From the NCBI RefSeq assembly GCF_019565455.1, contig NZ_CP067377.1, positions 2,858,001 to 2,922,000 of the forward strand: DNA of 64,000 nucleotides, read 5' to 3'. Source of the stretch: Flavobacterium oreochromis. Its GTDB lineage: Bacteria; Bacteroidota; Bacteroidia; Flavobacteriales; Flavobacteriaceae. The notes beneath the pieces are model-generated. The model was given only the letters and a program-made list of their open reading frames with translations. It was not told the origin of the DNA and made no database searches. Position 1 is the first letter of the stretch. The number at the start of each line of letters is the position of its first letter. The translations under genes were made by a program, and so were the position numbers. Shown here in pieces: positions 36,066 through 48,274 of the stretch.

Positions 36066-36432
36066 TTATAAAAATGGCGGGTTCAGTGTTAAATTGAACA
36101 ATAATTCTTCGTTTGAACTTTTGTGCAAAACTGATTATTTGTGCTTCGATTTCTACTACATCGCCAAGTCCCAAACCGTCAGGCTGTGAAAAACTTCCCT
36201 TTTAAAATCAATTGAGTTCCTAAAACTAATTTATTTGAGCTCTAAGCCTTGATTACTTTAAACTTATTTGAGTTGTCCAAAAAAACACAAACGTTAAAAA
36301 CGAGTTTAAATAAGTCGTTTTGATCAAAAACAAGTCTTTCTATTGTGAGATGAGTTCTATGTCTTGAATTTAGTTATTAAATTGAGTGCTCCAAGAATAT
36401 TTATCGTGCGTTTGATATTGTTATTTGCTCAT
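36066..36432. other. degenerate region between the MITE and the IS1182 remnant
   Basis: On the minus strand 36066-36190 carries a short protein-like stretch, SQPDGLGLGDVVEIEAQII then SFAQKFKRRIIVQFNTEPA, interrupted by the MITE on one side and a frame change on the other. I do not recognise it. The rest shows nothing. Confidence 0.35.
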
Positions 36433-36895
36433 GTTGTTATTTCTCTTTCTGTGTGATAGGCTTTGTAGACTAAAACGGTAAATGCTTCTATTTTTAAATT
36501 TTCTTTGACTTCTGAAGCTATGGTTGAAAGTGTATTTTTGTCGTTTCTGTTAATAGTATGAGTAGCTACTACTAAATTATGTTTGTTATCAACCGCTTCT
36601 TGTAGAGAAAACCCACTGCATTTTGATATTGGGAATATACTCTCTTTTTCGTTTTCTAGCGCTACGTATGTTGTTTAAATAACGGTATAAATAGATTTTA
36701 AGAAATACTTGAGTGTTGAAGCTGGATGATCTTCTCTTTTTAAAATAATGGAGGTAAAACCTGTTTTTATAAGGTCTATATACTCAACAAAAGCCTTTAT
36801 AAAACGTACTGTATTGTCAGGCGAAATTTTATCTTCTAAACAGGATAGATGTAACTGATTACGAGATATTCCTTGGATGTTTATATTATTAAAAA
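36433..36895 (-). pseudogene. decayed IS1182-family transposase fragment
   Basis: Minus-strand fragments read INIQGISRNQLHLSCLEDKI followed by SPDNTVRFIKAFVEYIDLIK. After a stop they continue with ALENEKESIFPISKCSGFSL, DNKHNLVVATHTINRNDKNT and FTVLVYKAYHTERE. These match the conserved segments of IS1182 transposases (SRxQLxLSxLED, DPDNPVRFIxAFV, KHxLVVxxTxTNxxDxxAL, ADKGYHxGxE). The catalytic D of the last motif is Tyr here, and internal parts are deleted. Confidence 0.75.
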
Positions 36896-37076
36896 TACAG
36901 TTTTCCGTATGTTCTGATAAGCTATTTTAGTTATATTTGAAAAGAGATGTGAGGTTTTTTTATAGATGAGAAAAAATAACAATCATTTTTTAAGGATTAA
37001 AAATAGGCTTAACATACTTTTACTTCGTTGTGGAAATCTTCATATAATTAAAATTTTCATTTATTCAGAATTTGTT

Positions 37077-37084
37077 TAATTTTG
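37077..37084 (+). promoter_or_regulatory. -7 promoter motif abutting the guaA start
   Basis: TAATTTTG ends 3 bp before the ATG at 37088, so a transcript from it would be leaderless or nearly so. There is no clear -33 motif. Confidence 0.35.
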
Positions 37085-37087
37085 TAC

Positions 37088-38617
37088 ATGCAACACAATG
37101 TACTTATTTTAGATTTCGGGTCGCAATACACACAGCTTATTGCACGCCGCGTTCGCGAGTTAAATATTTTCTGCGAAATTTTTCCTTTTAACCATGTTCC
37201 ATCAGACTTAAGCAGCTATAAGGCTGTAATCTTATCAGGTAGTCCTTTTTCCGTTAGAGCGGAAGATGCTCCTCATCCTGATTTGTCTCAAATAAGAGGT
37301 AAGATGCCTTTGTTAGCAGTTTGTTATGGAGCACAGTATTTAGCTCATTTTAATGGAGGAGAAGTGGCTCCTTCTAACATTAGAGAATATGGTAGAGCTA
37401 ATTTATCTTTTATAAAAGATGATGAAGTTTTTTTTGAAGAGGTAAATATTAATAGTCAAGTATGGATGAGTCATAGTGATACTATTAAACAACTACCTAC
37501 AAAAGGGGTTCGCTTGGCTTCTACTAAAGATGTTGAAAATGCCGCTTATCGTATAGAAGGAGAAACAACTTATGCTATTCAATTTCATCCAGAAGTTTAT
37601 CATAGTGAAGATGGTAAACAAATGCTCGAAAATTTCTTGGTAAAGATAGCTCAGGTGCCTCAAAATTTTACAGCTAGCTCATTTGTTGAAGATATAGTAG
37701 CTGAAATGAAAGCTAAAATAAATAATGATAAAGTAGTATTAGGATTATCTGGTGGTGTAGATTCTACAGTGGCAGCAGTTTTGCTAAATAAAGCTATAGG
37801 AGAAAATTTATACTGCATTTTCGTTAACAATGGTTTATTACGTAAAAATGAGTTTGAGAATGTATTAAATCAATACAAAGGAATGGGACTAAATGTAAAG
37901 GGAGTAGATGCTTCAGAACGTTTCTTGTCTGAGTTAGCAGGAGTTGAAGATCCAGAAACTAAACGTAAAATTATAGGTCGTGTATTTATAGAAGTATTTG
38001 ATGATGAAGCAAACCAAATTGAAGAGGTAAAATGGTTAGCACAAGGTACAATTTATCCAGATGTTATTGAATCTGTATCAGTTAAAGGACCTTCAGCAAC
38101 CATTAAGTCACATCATAATGTAGGAGGATTGCCTGATTTTATGAAACTTCAAGTAGTAGAACCTTTACGTATGCTATTTAAAGATGAGGTTCGTCGTGTA
38201 GGTAGAAGTTTAGGTATAGATGAAGAACTTTTAGGTCGCCATCCATTCCCAGGACCAGGATTGTCAATTCGTATTTTAGGAGATATTACACCTGAAAAAG
38301 TAAGAATTTTACAAGATGTAGATGCTATCTTTATACAAGGTCTTAAAGATCATGGTTTATATGATAAAGTATGGCAAGCAGGAGCAATCTTATTACCAGT
38401 AAATAGTGTAGGAGTAATGGGAGATGAACGTACTTATGAAAAGGTAGTAGCACTTAGAGCAGTAGAATCTACTGATGGAATGACTGCTGATTGGGTTCAC
38501 TTACCGTATGAGTTTTTGATGAAGATATCCAATGAAATTATTAATAAAGTAAAAGGTGTTAATAGAGTAGTTTATGATATTAGTTCAAAACCACCTGCAA
38601 CTATAGAGTGGGAATAA
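37088..38617 (+). CDS. guaA: GMP synthase (glutamine-hydrolysing)
   Basis: This 509-residue enzyme converts XMP to GMP. The class I amidotransferase domain has [16 protein letters not shown], the nucleophile [12 protein letters not shown] (Cys near residue 81) and [12 protein letters not shown]. The ATP pyrophosphatase domain has [15 protein letters not shown] near residue 220. The dimerisation domain ends [17 protein letters not shown], the expected C-terminus. I start at the ATG at 37088; the TTG at 37082 lies inside the promoter motif. The frame is complete. Confidence 0.96.
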   Translation: MQHNVLILDFGSQYTQLIARRVRELNIFCEIFPFNHVPSDLSSYKAVILSGSPFSVRAEDAPHPDLSQIRGKMPLLAVCYGAQYLAHFNGGEVAPSNIREYGRANLSFIKDDEVFFEEVNINSQVWMSHSDTIKQLPTKGVRLASTKDVENAAYRIEGETTYAIQFHPEVYHSEDGKQMLENFLVKIAQVPQNFTASSFVEDIVAEMKAKINNDKVVLGLSGGVDSTVAAVLLNKAIGENLYCIFVNNGLLRKNEFENVLNQYKGMGLNVKGVDASERFLSELAGVEDPETKRKIIGRVFIEVFDDEANQIEEVKWLAQGTIYPDVIESVSVKGPSATIKSHHNVGGLPDFMKLQVVEPLRMLFKDEVRRVGRSLGIDEELLGRHPFPGPGLSIRILGDITPEKVRILQDVDAIFIQGLKDHGLYDKVWQAGAILLPVNSVGVMGDERTYEKVVALRAVESTDGMTADWVHLPYEFLMKISNEIINKVKGVNRVVYDISSKPPATIEWE

Positions 38618-38627
38618 TACCTTAAAT

Positions 38628-38666
38628 AAAAATGCCGTGTAAAATAGAAATACACGGCATTTTTAT
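38628..38666 (+). terminator. intrinsic terminator after guaA
   Basis: AAAATGCCGTGTA pairs with TACACGGCATTTTT around an AT loop and ends in a T tract. Confidence 0.88.
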
Positions 38667-38704
38667 TTAAATTGGTGTTCTCAAAAAAATAACTTACTAA
38701 TCTT

Positions 38705-40583
38705 ATGATCAAACACCTACTTATTAGTTTATTCTTTTTATCCCAATCTTATTATGCCCAACAAGAAAAAATATTTAGACATTTAATACAAAAAAATGAA
38801 ACTCTACAAGCAATAGCTCAGAAATATAAGGTATCCGTTTCAGATATTTTGAAATTAAATGCAGGAGCTGAAAAAGGAATTCAAGAAAATACGATTCTAA
38901 TGATTCCTAATGTACAGTCTATTTCTTATATGCTAAAAAAAAATGATGTAAATGCAGTACGTTATGAAAAACATCAAGTTTTAAATAAAGAAACACTTTA
39001 TAGTATAGCAAAACAGTATCAACTTTCAGTAGAAGAATTAAAAGAAGCAAACCCATTGCTTATGCAAAATACTGTTAAAGAAGGAGTTATTTTAAATATT
39101 CCTCAACAAGGTATTCCTTATCAAAAAAAATAGTTTTTGATGGCAAATTTCATGAAGTACAATCACAAGAAACATTATTTAGTATTGCCCGTTTATATAA
39201 TGTATCAGTAAAAGATTTAGATGAAAAAAATGAAATTTTATTAAAAGAAGGGCTTCAAATAGGACAAAAAATAGAAATTCCAAATAAGAAAAAGACGATA
39301 GATGGCAGAGCAAGGATTATTAATGAAGAATCTATTTTTCATATAGTACAACCGAAAGAAACAAAATATTCAATTGCAAAAAAATATGGCATAACGATTG
39401 ACCAATTAGAAATGCAAAACCCAGAAATTATTAATGGGTTAGCTATAGGAAACAAATTAGCCATTAATAAGACTATTGTTAAAGCAAAAAATGAAAATGA
39501 AGAGCTCATGATTGCATTGGCAGAAAAACAAGCAGTTATTGAAAAATCAAAAGCTCAATCTGTAAAAATTGAAGATTTAGAAGATCGTTTAAAAGTTCAA
39601 AAAGAGCTTAATAAAAAAATGATAACGTTAAATAAATTAAATATTAATTTAAATACAATAGATGAGACTAAAAATGGTTCAGTAGAACGATTGCGGTTAA
39701 TACTAGATGCTAATAAAAAAATACAAGAAGTTTTGATGGCAAAATTAGATTCTGTGGTTATTACAATGGAAAATGATTTAAAACAGTTGAAAATAAAAGA
39801 TATTGAATCTTTAGAAGAATCAAAACGATTACAAAAAGAATCAGAACAAAGAAGAAAAGAGGTAGCAAATTTAGTACAACAATTAAAACAAGATTTGGTA
39901 GAAAATCGTAGAATAATTGTTGGAGTTATGCACAAAGTTCAAAAAATAAATCAACAAGAAAATCAAGAGTATAAGAAAAAAGTACGTGAACAGCTTTCAG
40001 ATAGAGATCAAATAACACTTAATCAGATGAAAAGGCTAGATCATGATTTGACAATCAAAGAAGAAAGAAAAGAAAATTTATTATCAAAAATTAATGATTT
40101 AGAATCTGAAAAAAAATCGTTTTAAAACGAAAAATAGCTAAAGCAACCTTTTATAGTGCTGAGGCAAGAGAGTTTGATGATAAACTAGCATTAGTAAAAT
40201 TAGAGCGCGCTCAAAAAGAAATTCCAAAAGAACAAAATTCAGAAATTGTAACACTAGAAGAAAAAAGAAAAATTTTGAATGATAATACAAATGAAGAGTC
40301 TACTAAAATAGAAGTTATTAATAATCTTCCAGAATTAGAAACAGGTTATTATTTAGTAGCAAATACTTTTACAGAATCAATAGAACGTGATGAATTTGCA
40401 CTTCGTTTAAGTTATTCAGGAGAAAGACAAACTAAATTTTTTTATAATATAAATAATTTTGGATATTATGTATATACTAATAAATTTCAAACATTAGAGG
40501 AAGCTTTGTTTGAATATAAGGTAAAACCAAGATCTGATTTATTTAAAAAATTGTTCATTGTTCAAATCAAAAAAGAACTCTAA
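38705..40583 (+). CDS. exported multi-LysM protein with coiled coil, frames broken twice
   Basis: A signal peptide (MIKHLLISLFFLSQSYYAQ) is followed by four LysM modules: NETLQAIAQKYKVSVSDIL, KETLYSIAKQYQLSVEELK, QETLFSIARLYNVSVKDLD and KETKYSIAKKYGITIDQLE. After these come a long coiled coil and a C-terminal domain with ETGYYLVANTFTESIERDEF, which may be SPOR-like. Two eight-A runs (39123-39130 and 40109-40116) each lack one base. Repair gives about 626 residues. It probably binds peptidoglycan in the periplasm. The next gene has the same N-terminal design. Confidence 0.72.
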
Positions 40584-40765
40584 ATTTGGCCTTGCAAGTA
40601 GTTTAAAAAACTTTTATCTGAAAATGAGTAAAAAGATTTTGTTATCAATTATTTAGGTTAATAATAGAAAGTTTTTTTGATAAAATAAAGTTTACAGTTT
40701 AAGGTCTGTAATGAAAACTGATTGTAAAAAATAAAAGAGACTTGTAATAAATATAATTTACACAC

Positions 40766-42682
40766 ATGAAAAAAATTTTTGGGAGTTTATTGATTTTAAG
40801 TATGCAGTTTGTATCAGCTCAGGTAGCTATGATTAAACACAAAGTAATAAAAGGAGAAAATATTTCTCAGATTGCACAAAAATATGGTGTAACTCCTGCA
40901 GAAATTTATAGTCTTAATCCTGATGCTCGTACAAAAATAGCAGAAAATACAATCTTAGTAATAGCTGCAAAAAATAAAAAAGAAGCATATAAAAAAGAAG
41001 AACCTAAAATTATTAATCATACAGTAGCTGAAGGAGAAACGTTATTTAGTATTGCAAAAAAATACCAAGTTACTCTTAGCGAAATAGAAAAATATAATCC
41101 TTCTGTTATAAATGGTTTAAAGATGGATGAGATTATAAAAATACCTGTAAAATCAGAACCTAAAATAGTATCAAAAAAAACAAATTCATCTCAAAAATTA
41201 CTCTTAGAACATACTGTTTTAGCAAAAGAAACTAAGTTTGGTATAGCTAAACAGTATGGTATTACTGTAGATGAATTAGAAAATAAAAATCCTGATATTA
41301 TAGGGAAAGAATTAATAATTGGAGAGGTTTTAATCATTAAAGGAGGTAAAACAAAGGAAATAAGCAAATCAAAAGAAGGCGAGCTTAATCCGATAAAAAA
41401 AACAGAAACATTTAAAACTATCGGAATGAGTTACGAAGTTAAACCACAAGAAACATTATACGGTTTAACGAATCAATTTGGATGTTCAAAAGAAGAATTA
41501 ATAGCATTGAATCCAGAATTAAAAGAAGGTTTAAAAGAAGGAATGATATTAAAAATTCCTACTGTTACTAAAAGAAAAGAAATGAAAAAAGAAATCATTG
41601 ATTTTTCAACAAACATTTCAATGTCAACATCTAAAAAAGTAGCCCTTTTATTACCTTTTAATATAGCGAAACTAGATCAGGATACAATTAATTCAACAAA
41701 ATCAAGATTAAAAAAGGACAAATTTTTGAACATGACCCTCGATTTTTATTCAGGGGCATTAATGGCTATTGATTCTATTAATAAGTTAGGAGCAAAAGTA
41801 GATGTAACTATTTTAGATTCAGATGAAACACGTTCTTCCTCTAATATACCTGCTTTAGTTAACGAGTATGAATTAAAATCATACGATGCCGTTATTGGAC
41901 CTTTTTATCAAAATAATGTTGAAAAATTAGCTTCTATTTTAGAAACGGTACCTGTTATCTCACCATTATCTAAAGATTATGATAAAAAATACCCTAACCT
42001 TTACCAAGCTACTCCTTTACCTGATGATATAAAAAGAGCTATGTTTGATTTTATGCGATCTAAAAATGGAAACATATTAGCCATAGTAGATCCTAAAAAA
42101 CAATCTGCAAAACAATATATACAAGAAAATTATAAAGAAGTTAAATTTGTAAATGTTTCAGATTCAGGGGTTTTAGAAGTATCTAATTTAAAAGGATTAT
42201 TAGTTGCAGGAAGAACAAATTATGTTGTAATGGAAACAGAAAAAACAAATTTGATATTATCTATTACAACTAATCTTTTAGCACTACAAAAACAATATGA
42301 TATAAAGTTAGTTATACTAGGAGAAAATGAAGCACTTGATTTTGAAGAAATTCAAATGAATCGATTAACCAAGTTAAAAATGCACTATCCTTCTCAATAT
42401 AGAGTAAATGGATCAAAAGAATATCAGAATTTTGAAAACCAATATAGAAGAAAAAATAAAATCAATCCTAATACATTTGCAATCAGGGGATTTGATGTAA
42501 CGTTTGATACATTATTAAGACTCTCACAAGAAAAAGGCTTTGTTGAGATAGCTAACGAAAATAGCACAGAACAAACAGAGAGTAGATTTGATTATCAAGC
42601 TAATCCAGAAGGAGGATTTTATAACAAAGGAATTTATATTTTATATTACGATAAAGATTTAACAATTAAACAAGCAAATTAA
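40766..42682 (+). CDS. LysM protein with periplasmic-binding-protein-like domain
   Basis: The 638-residue product has signal peptide MKKIFGSLLILSMQFVSAQ. Four LysM repeats lie between residues 25 and 270 (GENISQIAQKYGVTPAEIYS, GETLFSIAKKYQVTLSEIEK, ETKFGIAKQYGITVDELE, QETLYGLTNQFGCSKEELIA). A type-1 periplasmic-binding fold follows (KKVALLLPFNIAKL, DFYSGALMAIDSINKLGAKV, YDAVIGPFYQNNVEKLASIL, TFAIRGFDVTFDTLLRLSQE). The family is often called an amino-acid ABC substrate-binding protein, but no permease genes are nearby, so a cell-wall-anchored sensor role is equally possible. The stop overlaps the next start (TAATG). Confidence 0.85.
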   Translation: MKKIFGSLLILSMQFVSAQVAMIKHKVIKGENISQIAQKYGVTPAEIYSLNPDARTKIAENTILVIAAKNKKEAYKKEEPKIINHTVAEGETLFSIAKKYQVTLSEIEKYNPSVINGLKMDEIIKIPVKSEPKIVSKKTNSSQKLLLEHTVLAKETKFGIAKQYGITVDELENKNPDIIGKELIIGEVLIIKGGKTKEISKSKEGELNPIKKTETFKTIGMSYEVKPQETLYGLTNQFGCSKEELIALNPELKEGLKEGMILKIPTVTKRKEMKKEIIDFSTNISMSTSKKVALLLPFNIAKLDQDTINSTKSRLKKDKFLNMTLDFYSGALMAIDSINKLGAKVDVTILDSDETRSSSNIPALVNEYELKSYDAVIGPFYQNNVEKLASILETVPVISPLSKDYDKKYPNLYQATPLPDDIKRAMFDFMRSKNGNILAIVDPKKQSAKQYIQENYKEVKFVNVSDSGVLEVSNLKGLLVAGRTNYVVMETEKTNLILSITTNLLALQKQYDIKLVILGENEALDFEEIQMNRLTKLKMHYPSQYRVNGSKEYQNFENQYRRKNKINPNTFAIRGFDVTFDTLLRLSQEKGFVEIANENSTEQTESRFDYQANPEGGFYNKGIYILYYDKDLTIKQAN

Positions 42683-43086
42683 TGGCAACTTCTAAAATAA
42701 CTTATTTAGGCGAATTACGTACGTCTTCAATTCATATTAATTCAGGATCAGAAATTATTTCAGATGCACCAGTAGATAATCATGGTAGAGGAGAAGCTTT
42801 CTCTCCAACTGATACAGTAGCTAATGCGTTAGCATCCTGTATGTTTACCATTATGGCAATTAAAGCAAGTGAAATGAATATTGATTTTTCAGGTTCTACT
42901 GCTGAAGTGACTAAAATCATGGGGACTGATCCGCGTCGTATCACTGAAATTCAAGTTACTTTTTCGATGTCTATCAACCCTGATGAAAAAAATAAAATAA
43001 TATTAGAACGTACCGCAATGACTTGTCCAGTATTTTATAGTTTACATCCTGATATTATTAAGAAAGTACATTTTAATTGGCAATAA
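42682..43086 (+). CDS. OsmC family peroxide reductase-like protein
   Basis: The 134-residue protein carries the two conserved cysteines of OsmC/Ohr, in ALASCMFTIMAIKASEM and MTCPVFYSLHPDI, with the usual SPTDTVANAL lead-in. It would reduce organic peroxides, although many short OsmC homologues are untested. Its ATG overlaps the stop of the LysM/binding-protein gene by one base, which indicates coupled translation. Confidence 0.87.
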   Translation: MATSKITYLGELRTSSIHINSGSEIISDAPVDNHGRGEAFSPTDTVANALASCMFTIMAIKASEMNIDFSGSTAEVTKIMGTDPRRITEIQVTFSMSINPDEKNKIILERTAMTCPVFYSLHPDIIKKVHFNWQ

Positions 43087-43433
43087 GAGAGTTTTAATAG
43101 GCAATATTCAGTACATAAAAATATTTAAATAAATGAAGTACTTTTTATTTAGTATAAATATTGCCTATTTTACAATTATTAATCTACTTAATTATTTATT
43201 TTAAAATCTCAAAAAGTTAACATATTGTTGTTAATTTTATTTACGTATTTTTTCCTTCTCTTCATGATCCACACCATAATCTTAGTATTTCAAAAGAAGG
43301 ATCTGAATGTCTTTTACCAGTAATTGGATTATTCATTGTGAACATGGGGCATTGGAGTCAGGTTTGTGTTATTAATAAATTTACTATATTATTTTTCAAA
43401 ATATAGTTTTAAAAAAATGAAAGATATTTAAAG
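43087..43433. other. intergenic region without a gene
   Basis: This 347-bp AT-rich region has no supportable gene. A short frame around 43260-43385 reads LHDPHHNLSISKEGSECLLP but has no start or recognisable homology. A weak hairpin from GGCAATATT and its complement AATATTGCC lies near 43100-43165 and may end the OsmC transcript. Confidence 0.4.
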
Positions 43434-43658
43434 ATGAACCAAGATCTTCTTATAAAACTTGCCCATACTAAAATGCCCTTTGGTAAATATCAAGGACGTT
43501 ATTTAATTGATCTACCAGAACATTATATAATATGGTATAAACAAAAAGGCTTTCCTACAGGAATTTTAGGTCAGCAACTTGAATTAGTATATGAATTAAA
43601 ACTTAACGGATTAGAAGATTTAGTACGTAATATCCAACGTAATTTTCCAAAAAAATAA
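43434..43658 (+). CDS. DUF3820 family protein
   Basis: The 74-residue protein matches the small DUF3820 family: KMPFGKYQGRYLIDLPEHYI then WYKQKGFPTGILGQQL. Homologues are found mainly in proteobacteria and Bacteroidota, and the function is unknown. The frame is intact. It precedes pyrG on the same strand after a 295-bp gap. Confidence 0.85.
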   Translation: MNQDLLIKLAHTKMPFGKYQGRYLIDLPEHYIIWYKQKGFPTGILGQQLELVYELKLNGLEDLVRNIQRNFPKK

Positions 43659-43886
43659 ATATAAAATTCAAATATTCTAGTTTTTGATTACCTTTTATGT
43701 TTTTTGAATATACATCTAAAAGTATATTTATATTAGATATATAAGAGTTCTTTTTGAAAATTATGACTATTATAAAATTTAATTATGGATTCAAATTTAA
43801 AACTCTAATTTAGTTTATATTTCAAAATTAACCTTTGAATCTTGAAGTTGAATCTTGAAATTTATTTGTTTTTTGTGATTTCTAAA

Positions 43887-43918
43887 TTGGAATTTCATTG
43901 TAAATAATTGTATTTTTG
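43887..43918 (+). promoter_or_regulatory. promoter of pyrG
   Basis: TTGG at 43887-43890 and TATTTTTG at 43911-43918 are 20 bp apart, as expected for -33 and -7 elements of Bacteroidota. The leader is 35 nt, starts GCGCGG and is rich in CAACA repeats. Confidence 0.6.
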
Positions 43919-43929
43919 CGCGGTTTTAA

Positions 43930-45567
<1,638 letters not shown>

Positions 45568-45645
45568 TTTAAAGTAAAACGTTTAGTGTTAAGTGGTTTT
45601 TAAGCATTAAACTTTCTGAATTTTAAACGCTGAACTAAAAAGGAA

Positions 45646-47529
45646 ATGGAAGAAAAAAAGTTAGACCTTAATTCGATTATCGGATTTACGTTAATTTTCG
45701 GTATCATGATGTGGATCATGTATAAAAATCAACCCACTCAGGCCGAAATTGATGCTGAAAAAGCTAAAAAAGAAAAAGTAGTAAAAGCTAAACAAGCAGT
45801 ACTTGCTAAAACAGTAGATTTAGCTGCTATAAAGGGTGATTCTACTCAAGTAACAGCAGCTTTGAAAGCAAAATTAGGAAGTTTTGCTTATTCAGCAACT
45901 TTACCTTCAGCTAAGGAAGAAGTTACAACCTTGGAAAACGAATTAGTAATTTTAAAAATTGCTAATAAAGGAGGATATATAGTAGATGCTACTTTGAAAA
46001 ACTTTAAGTCGATAGATGAAAAAGGACCGTTAGTGCAATTAATAAAAAATAATAATGCACAACTTAATCTAGCTTTTCAAACTAAAGATGGAAAAAGTTT
46101 AAATACAAAAGATTTGTTTTTTGAACCTGTTTTAACCAAAGAAGGAGTTAATCAAGTACTTTCAATGCGTTTAAAAACAGCTCAGGATGCTTACTTAGAA
46201 TATAAGTATGTTTTAAAACCAAATGATTATATGTTAGATTTTGATGTACACTCAAAAGGCTTAGCTACTGTGTTTAATACATCAACTCCAGCAAGTTTAA
46301 TTTGGAATTTAAAAACATATCGTAACGAAAAAAGTGTAAGTTATGAAAATCGTTATACAGAAGTAGTATACGAACACGAATCAGGAAAAGATAATTATTT
46401 AAATCAATCGGATGAAGAAGAAGAAATTTCTGATTTAACTTATGTAGCTTTTAAACAACATTTCTTTTCATCTATTTTATTAACTAAAACCCCTATTAAA
46501 ACAGCTAAATTATCAACTCAAAATTTAGTGAAGGATGCTGCGGTAGATACTACTTTTACTAAAAAATTTGGAGCAGTATTACCATTAGCTTATACTAATG
46601 GCGAGTTAGATTATAAAATGAATTGGTACTATGGACCTTCAGATTATAAAATTTTAAATGCTTATGATCGTAATTTAGACGAAATTATTCCATTAGGTTG
46701 GGGGATTTTCGGATGGATTAATAAGTTTGTCTTTGTCCCTTTATTTGGATTAATGAGTACTTTTTTACCTTATGGGATAGCAATTATCTTATTTACAGTA
46801 TTGATTAAATTGACTATGTCTCCATTTACTTATAAATCATTCTTATCACAGGCTAAGATGAAAGTATTACGTCCAGAGATGAACGAAATAAATGAAAAGT
46901 TTTCAAATGATCCAATGAAAAAGCAGCAGGAAACAATGAAACTCTATAATAAAGCAGGTGTAAATCCTATGGCAGGTTGTATTCCAGCTTTAATACAGTT
47001 ACCTTTCATGTACGCATCATTCCAGTTCTTCCCATCAGCTATTCAATTAAGACAACAAGGTTTTTTATGGGCTAAAGATTTATCATCATATGACTTAATA
47101 GCTAAGTTACCATTTAATGTCCCTTTATATGGAGATCATATTAGTTTATTCCCTATTTTGGCAGCTATAGCTATTTTCTTTTATATGAAATACACAACGG
47201 GAGATCAAGCTATGTCTGCACCGCCACAAGAAGGTATGCCAGATATGGCAGGTATCATGAAGATGATGATTTGGATTTCGCCTATTATGATGCTAATCTT
47301 CTTTAATAATTATGGTTCAGGTTTAAGTTTATATAACTTATTTTCTAACTTAATGACTTTAGGACTCATGTTTTATATTAAAAAATTCTTAGTAGATGAT
47401 GCAAAAATTCATGCACAAATACAAGAAAACAAACAAAAAGAGCCTAAAAAACCTGGTAAGTTCCAACAAAAATTACAAGAAGCTATGGAACAAGCTCAAA
47501 GACAACAAGAAGAAAAGAAAAGAAAGTAA
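45646..47529 (+). CDS. yidC: membrane protein insertase YidC
   Basis: The 627-residue protein is a Gram-negative YidC. It has an N-terminal membrane anchor (IIGFTLIFGIMMWIMY), a large periplasmic beta-sandwich domain and the conserved five-helix core. The core contains WGIFGWINKFVFVPLFGLMS, YGIAIILFTVLIKLTMSPFT, KSFLSQAKMKVLRPEMNEIN, AGVNPMAGCIPALIQLPFMY and a basic C-terminus. It inserts proteins with or without Sec. The pyrG-yidC order is typical for flavobacteria. Confidence 0.95.
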   Translation: MEEKKLDLNSIIGFTLIFGIMMWIMYKNQPTQAEIDAEKAKKEKVVKAKQAVLAKTVDLAAIKGDSTQVTAALKAKLGSFAYSATLPSAKEEVTTLENELVILKIANKGGYIVDATLKNFKSIDEKGPLVQLIKNNNAQLNLAFQTKDGKSLNTKDLFFEPVLTKEGVNQVLSMRLKTAQDAYLEYKYVLKPNDYMLDFDVHSKGLATVFNTSTPASLIWNLKTYRNEKSVSYENRYTEVVYEHESGKDNYLNQSDEEEEISDLTYVAFKQHFFSSILLTKTPIKTAKLSTQNLVKDAAVDTTFTKKFGAVLPLAYTNGELDYKMNWYYGPSDYKILNAYDRNLDEIIPLGWGIFGWINKFVFVPLFGLMSTFLPYGIAIILFTVLIKLTMSPFTYKSFLSQAKMKVLRPEMNEINEKFSNDPMKKQQETMKLYNKAGVNPMAGCIPALIQLPFMYASFQFFPSAIQLRQQGFLWAKDLSSYDLIAKLPFNVPLYGDHISLFPILAAIAIFFYMKYTTGDQAMSAPPQEGMPDMAGIMKMMIWISPIMMLIFFNNYGSGLSLYNLFSNLMTLGLMFYIKKFLVDDAKIHAQIQENKQKEPKKPGKFQQKLQEAMEQAQRQQEEKKRK

Positions 47530-47546
47530 AAATAGAATTTATACAT

Positions 47547-47583
47547 AAAATCAAAGGGAGCATTTAGCTCTCTTTTGATTTTT
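47547..47583 (+). terminator. intrinsic terminator after yidC
   Basis: AAAATCAAAGGGAGC pairs with GCTCTCTTTTGATTTT, nearly perfectly, followed by T residues. Confidence 0.82.
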
Positions 47584-47965
47584 AAATAAGTTTAGAAATC
47601 TATATTCTGAATGAAAAACAAAGATTTACAATTACTCTTAAATACTAATAACAGAATAATTCTAAAGTTATCAATACTATTTCTATCAACTTTGATGATT
47701 CAGAATATAAAAATAAAAAGACTTTGTTTTAGAAATTGAGAGTGCAAGTGTTTTTACATCCCAATTTTTATTTCTTTTATATTTTTCTAAAATATAAAAG
47801 AAAATTATAGATGATATAACTGATAATCAATTTTTATTCTTATAAATATAAAAGTATTTGTTTAACGTAAAATTATAAGATTTAAAAAAGATGTAACAAA
47901 TATTTTGTTTTGAGACTCATACAAGAATTTTAATAAAGTAAACATATAATCTAATTAGTTTTGAA
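47584..47965. other. intergenic region without a gene
   Basis: These 382 bp are about 80% A+T, with no plausible gene. TAGTTTTG at 47956-47963 fits the -7 motif but abuts the next ATG at 47966, so it would give a leaderless mRNA. Confidence 0.45.
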
Positions 47966-48274
47966 ATGTATAAAAAAGTAATTGCTATATCTTCACTGTC
48001 TTTTATCATGTCTAATTGTAATAATCATAAAGAAGATATAGTCAATGAGGTAGATAAAGAAGGATCTATTGAAACAGAAATGACCATAGAGCATATGACT
48101 GATGAAAAAGATCTTGTGATAACTAAACATAAGGTTTGGATTAAAGGAACCTTACTTAAAGAAGTAATTCATAAAGATACAATATCAGCATTAGGAGAAT
48201 ATGAAGAAGAAGATGAGAATGGAGAAAAAATGAAGGGAAAAAAAGAATATGAAATATATTTTACCGCAAAATAA
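47966..48274 (+). CDS. small predicted lipoprotein
   Basis: The 102-residue protein has a lipoprotein-like start (MYKKVIAISSLSFIMSNCNN, with SNC as a possible lipobox). The body is short and very acidic: EYEEEDENGEKMKGKKEYEI. I do not recognise the family. It ends one base before the ATG of the next lipoprotein gene, so the two are co-translated. The context with the YgiB/YgiC-like pair suggests a shared envelope role, which is inference. Confidence 0.6.
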   Translation: MYKKVIAISSLSFIMSNCNNHKEDIVNEVDKEGSIETEMTIEHMTDEKDLVITKHKVWIKGTLLKEVIHKDTISALGEYEEEDENGEKMKGKKEYEIYFTAK

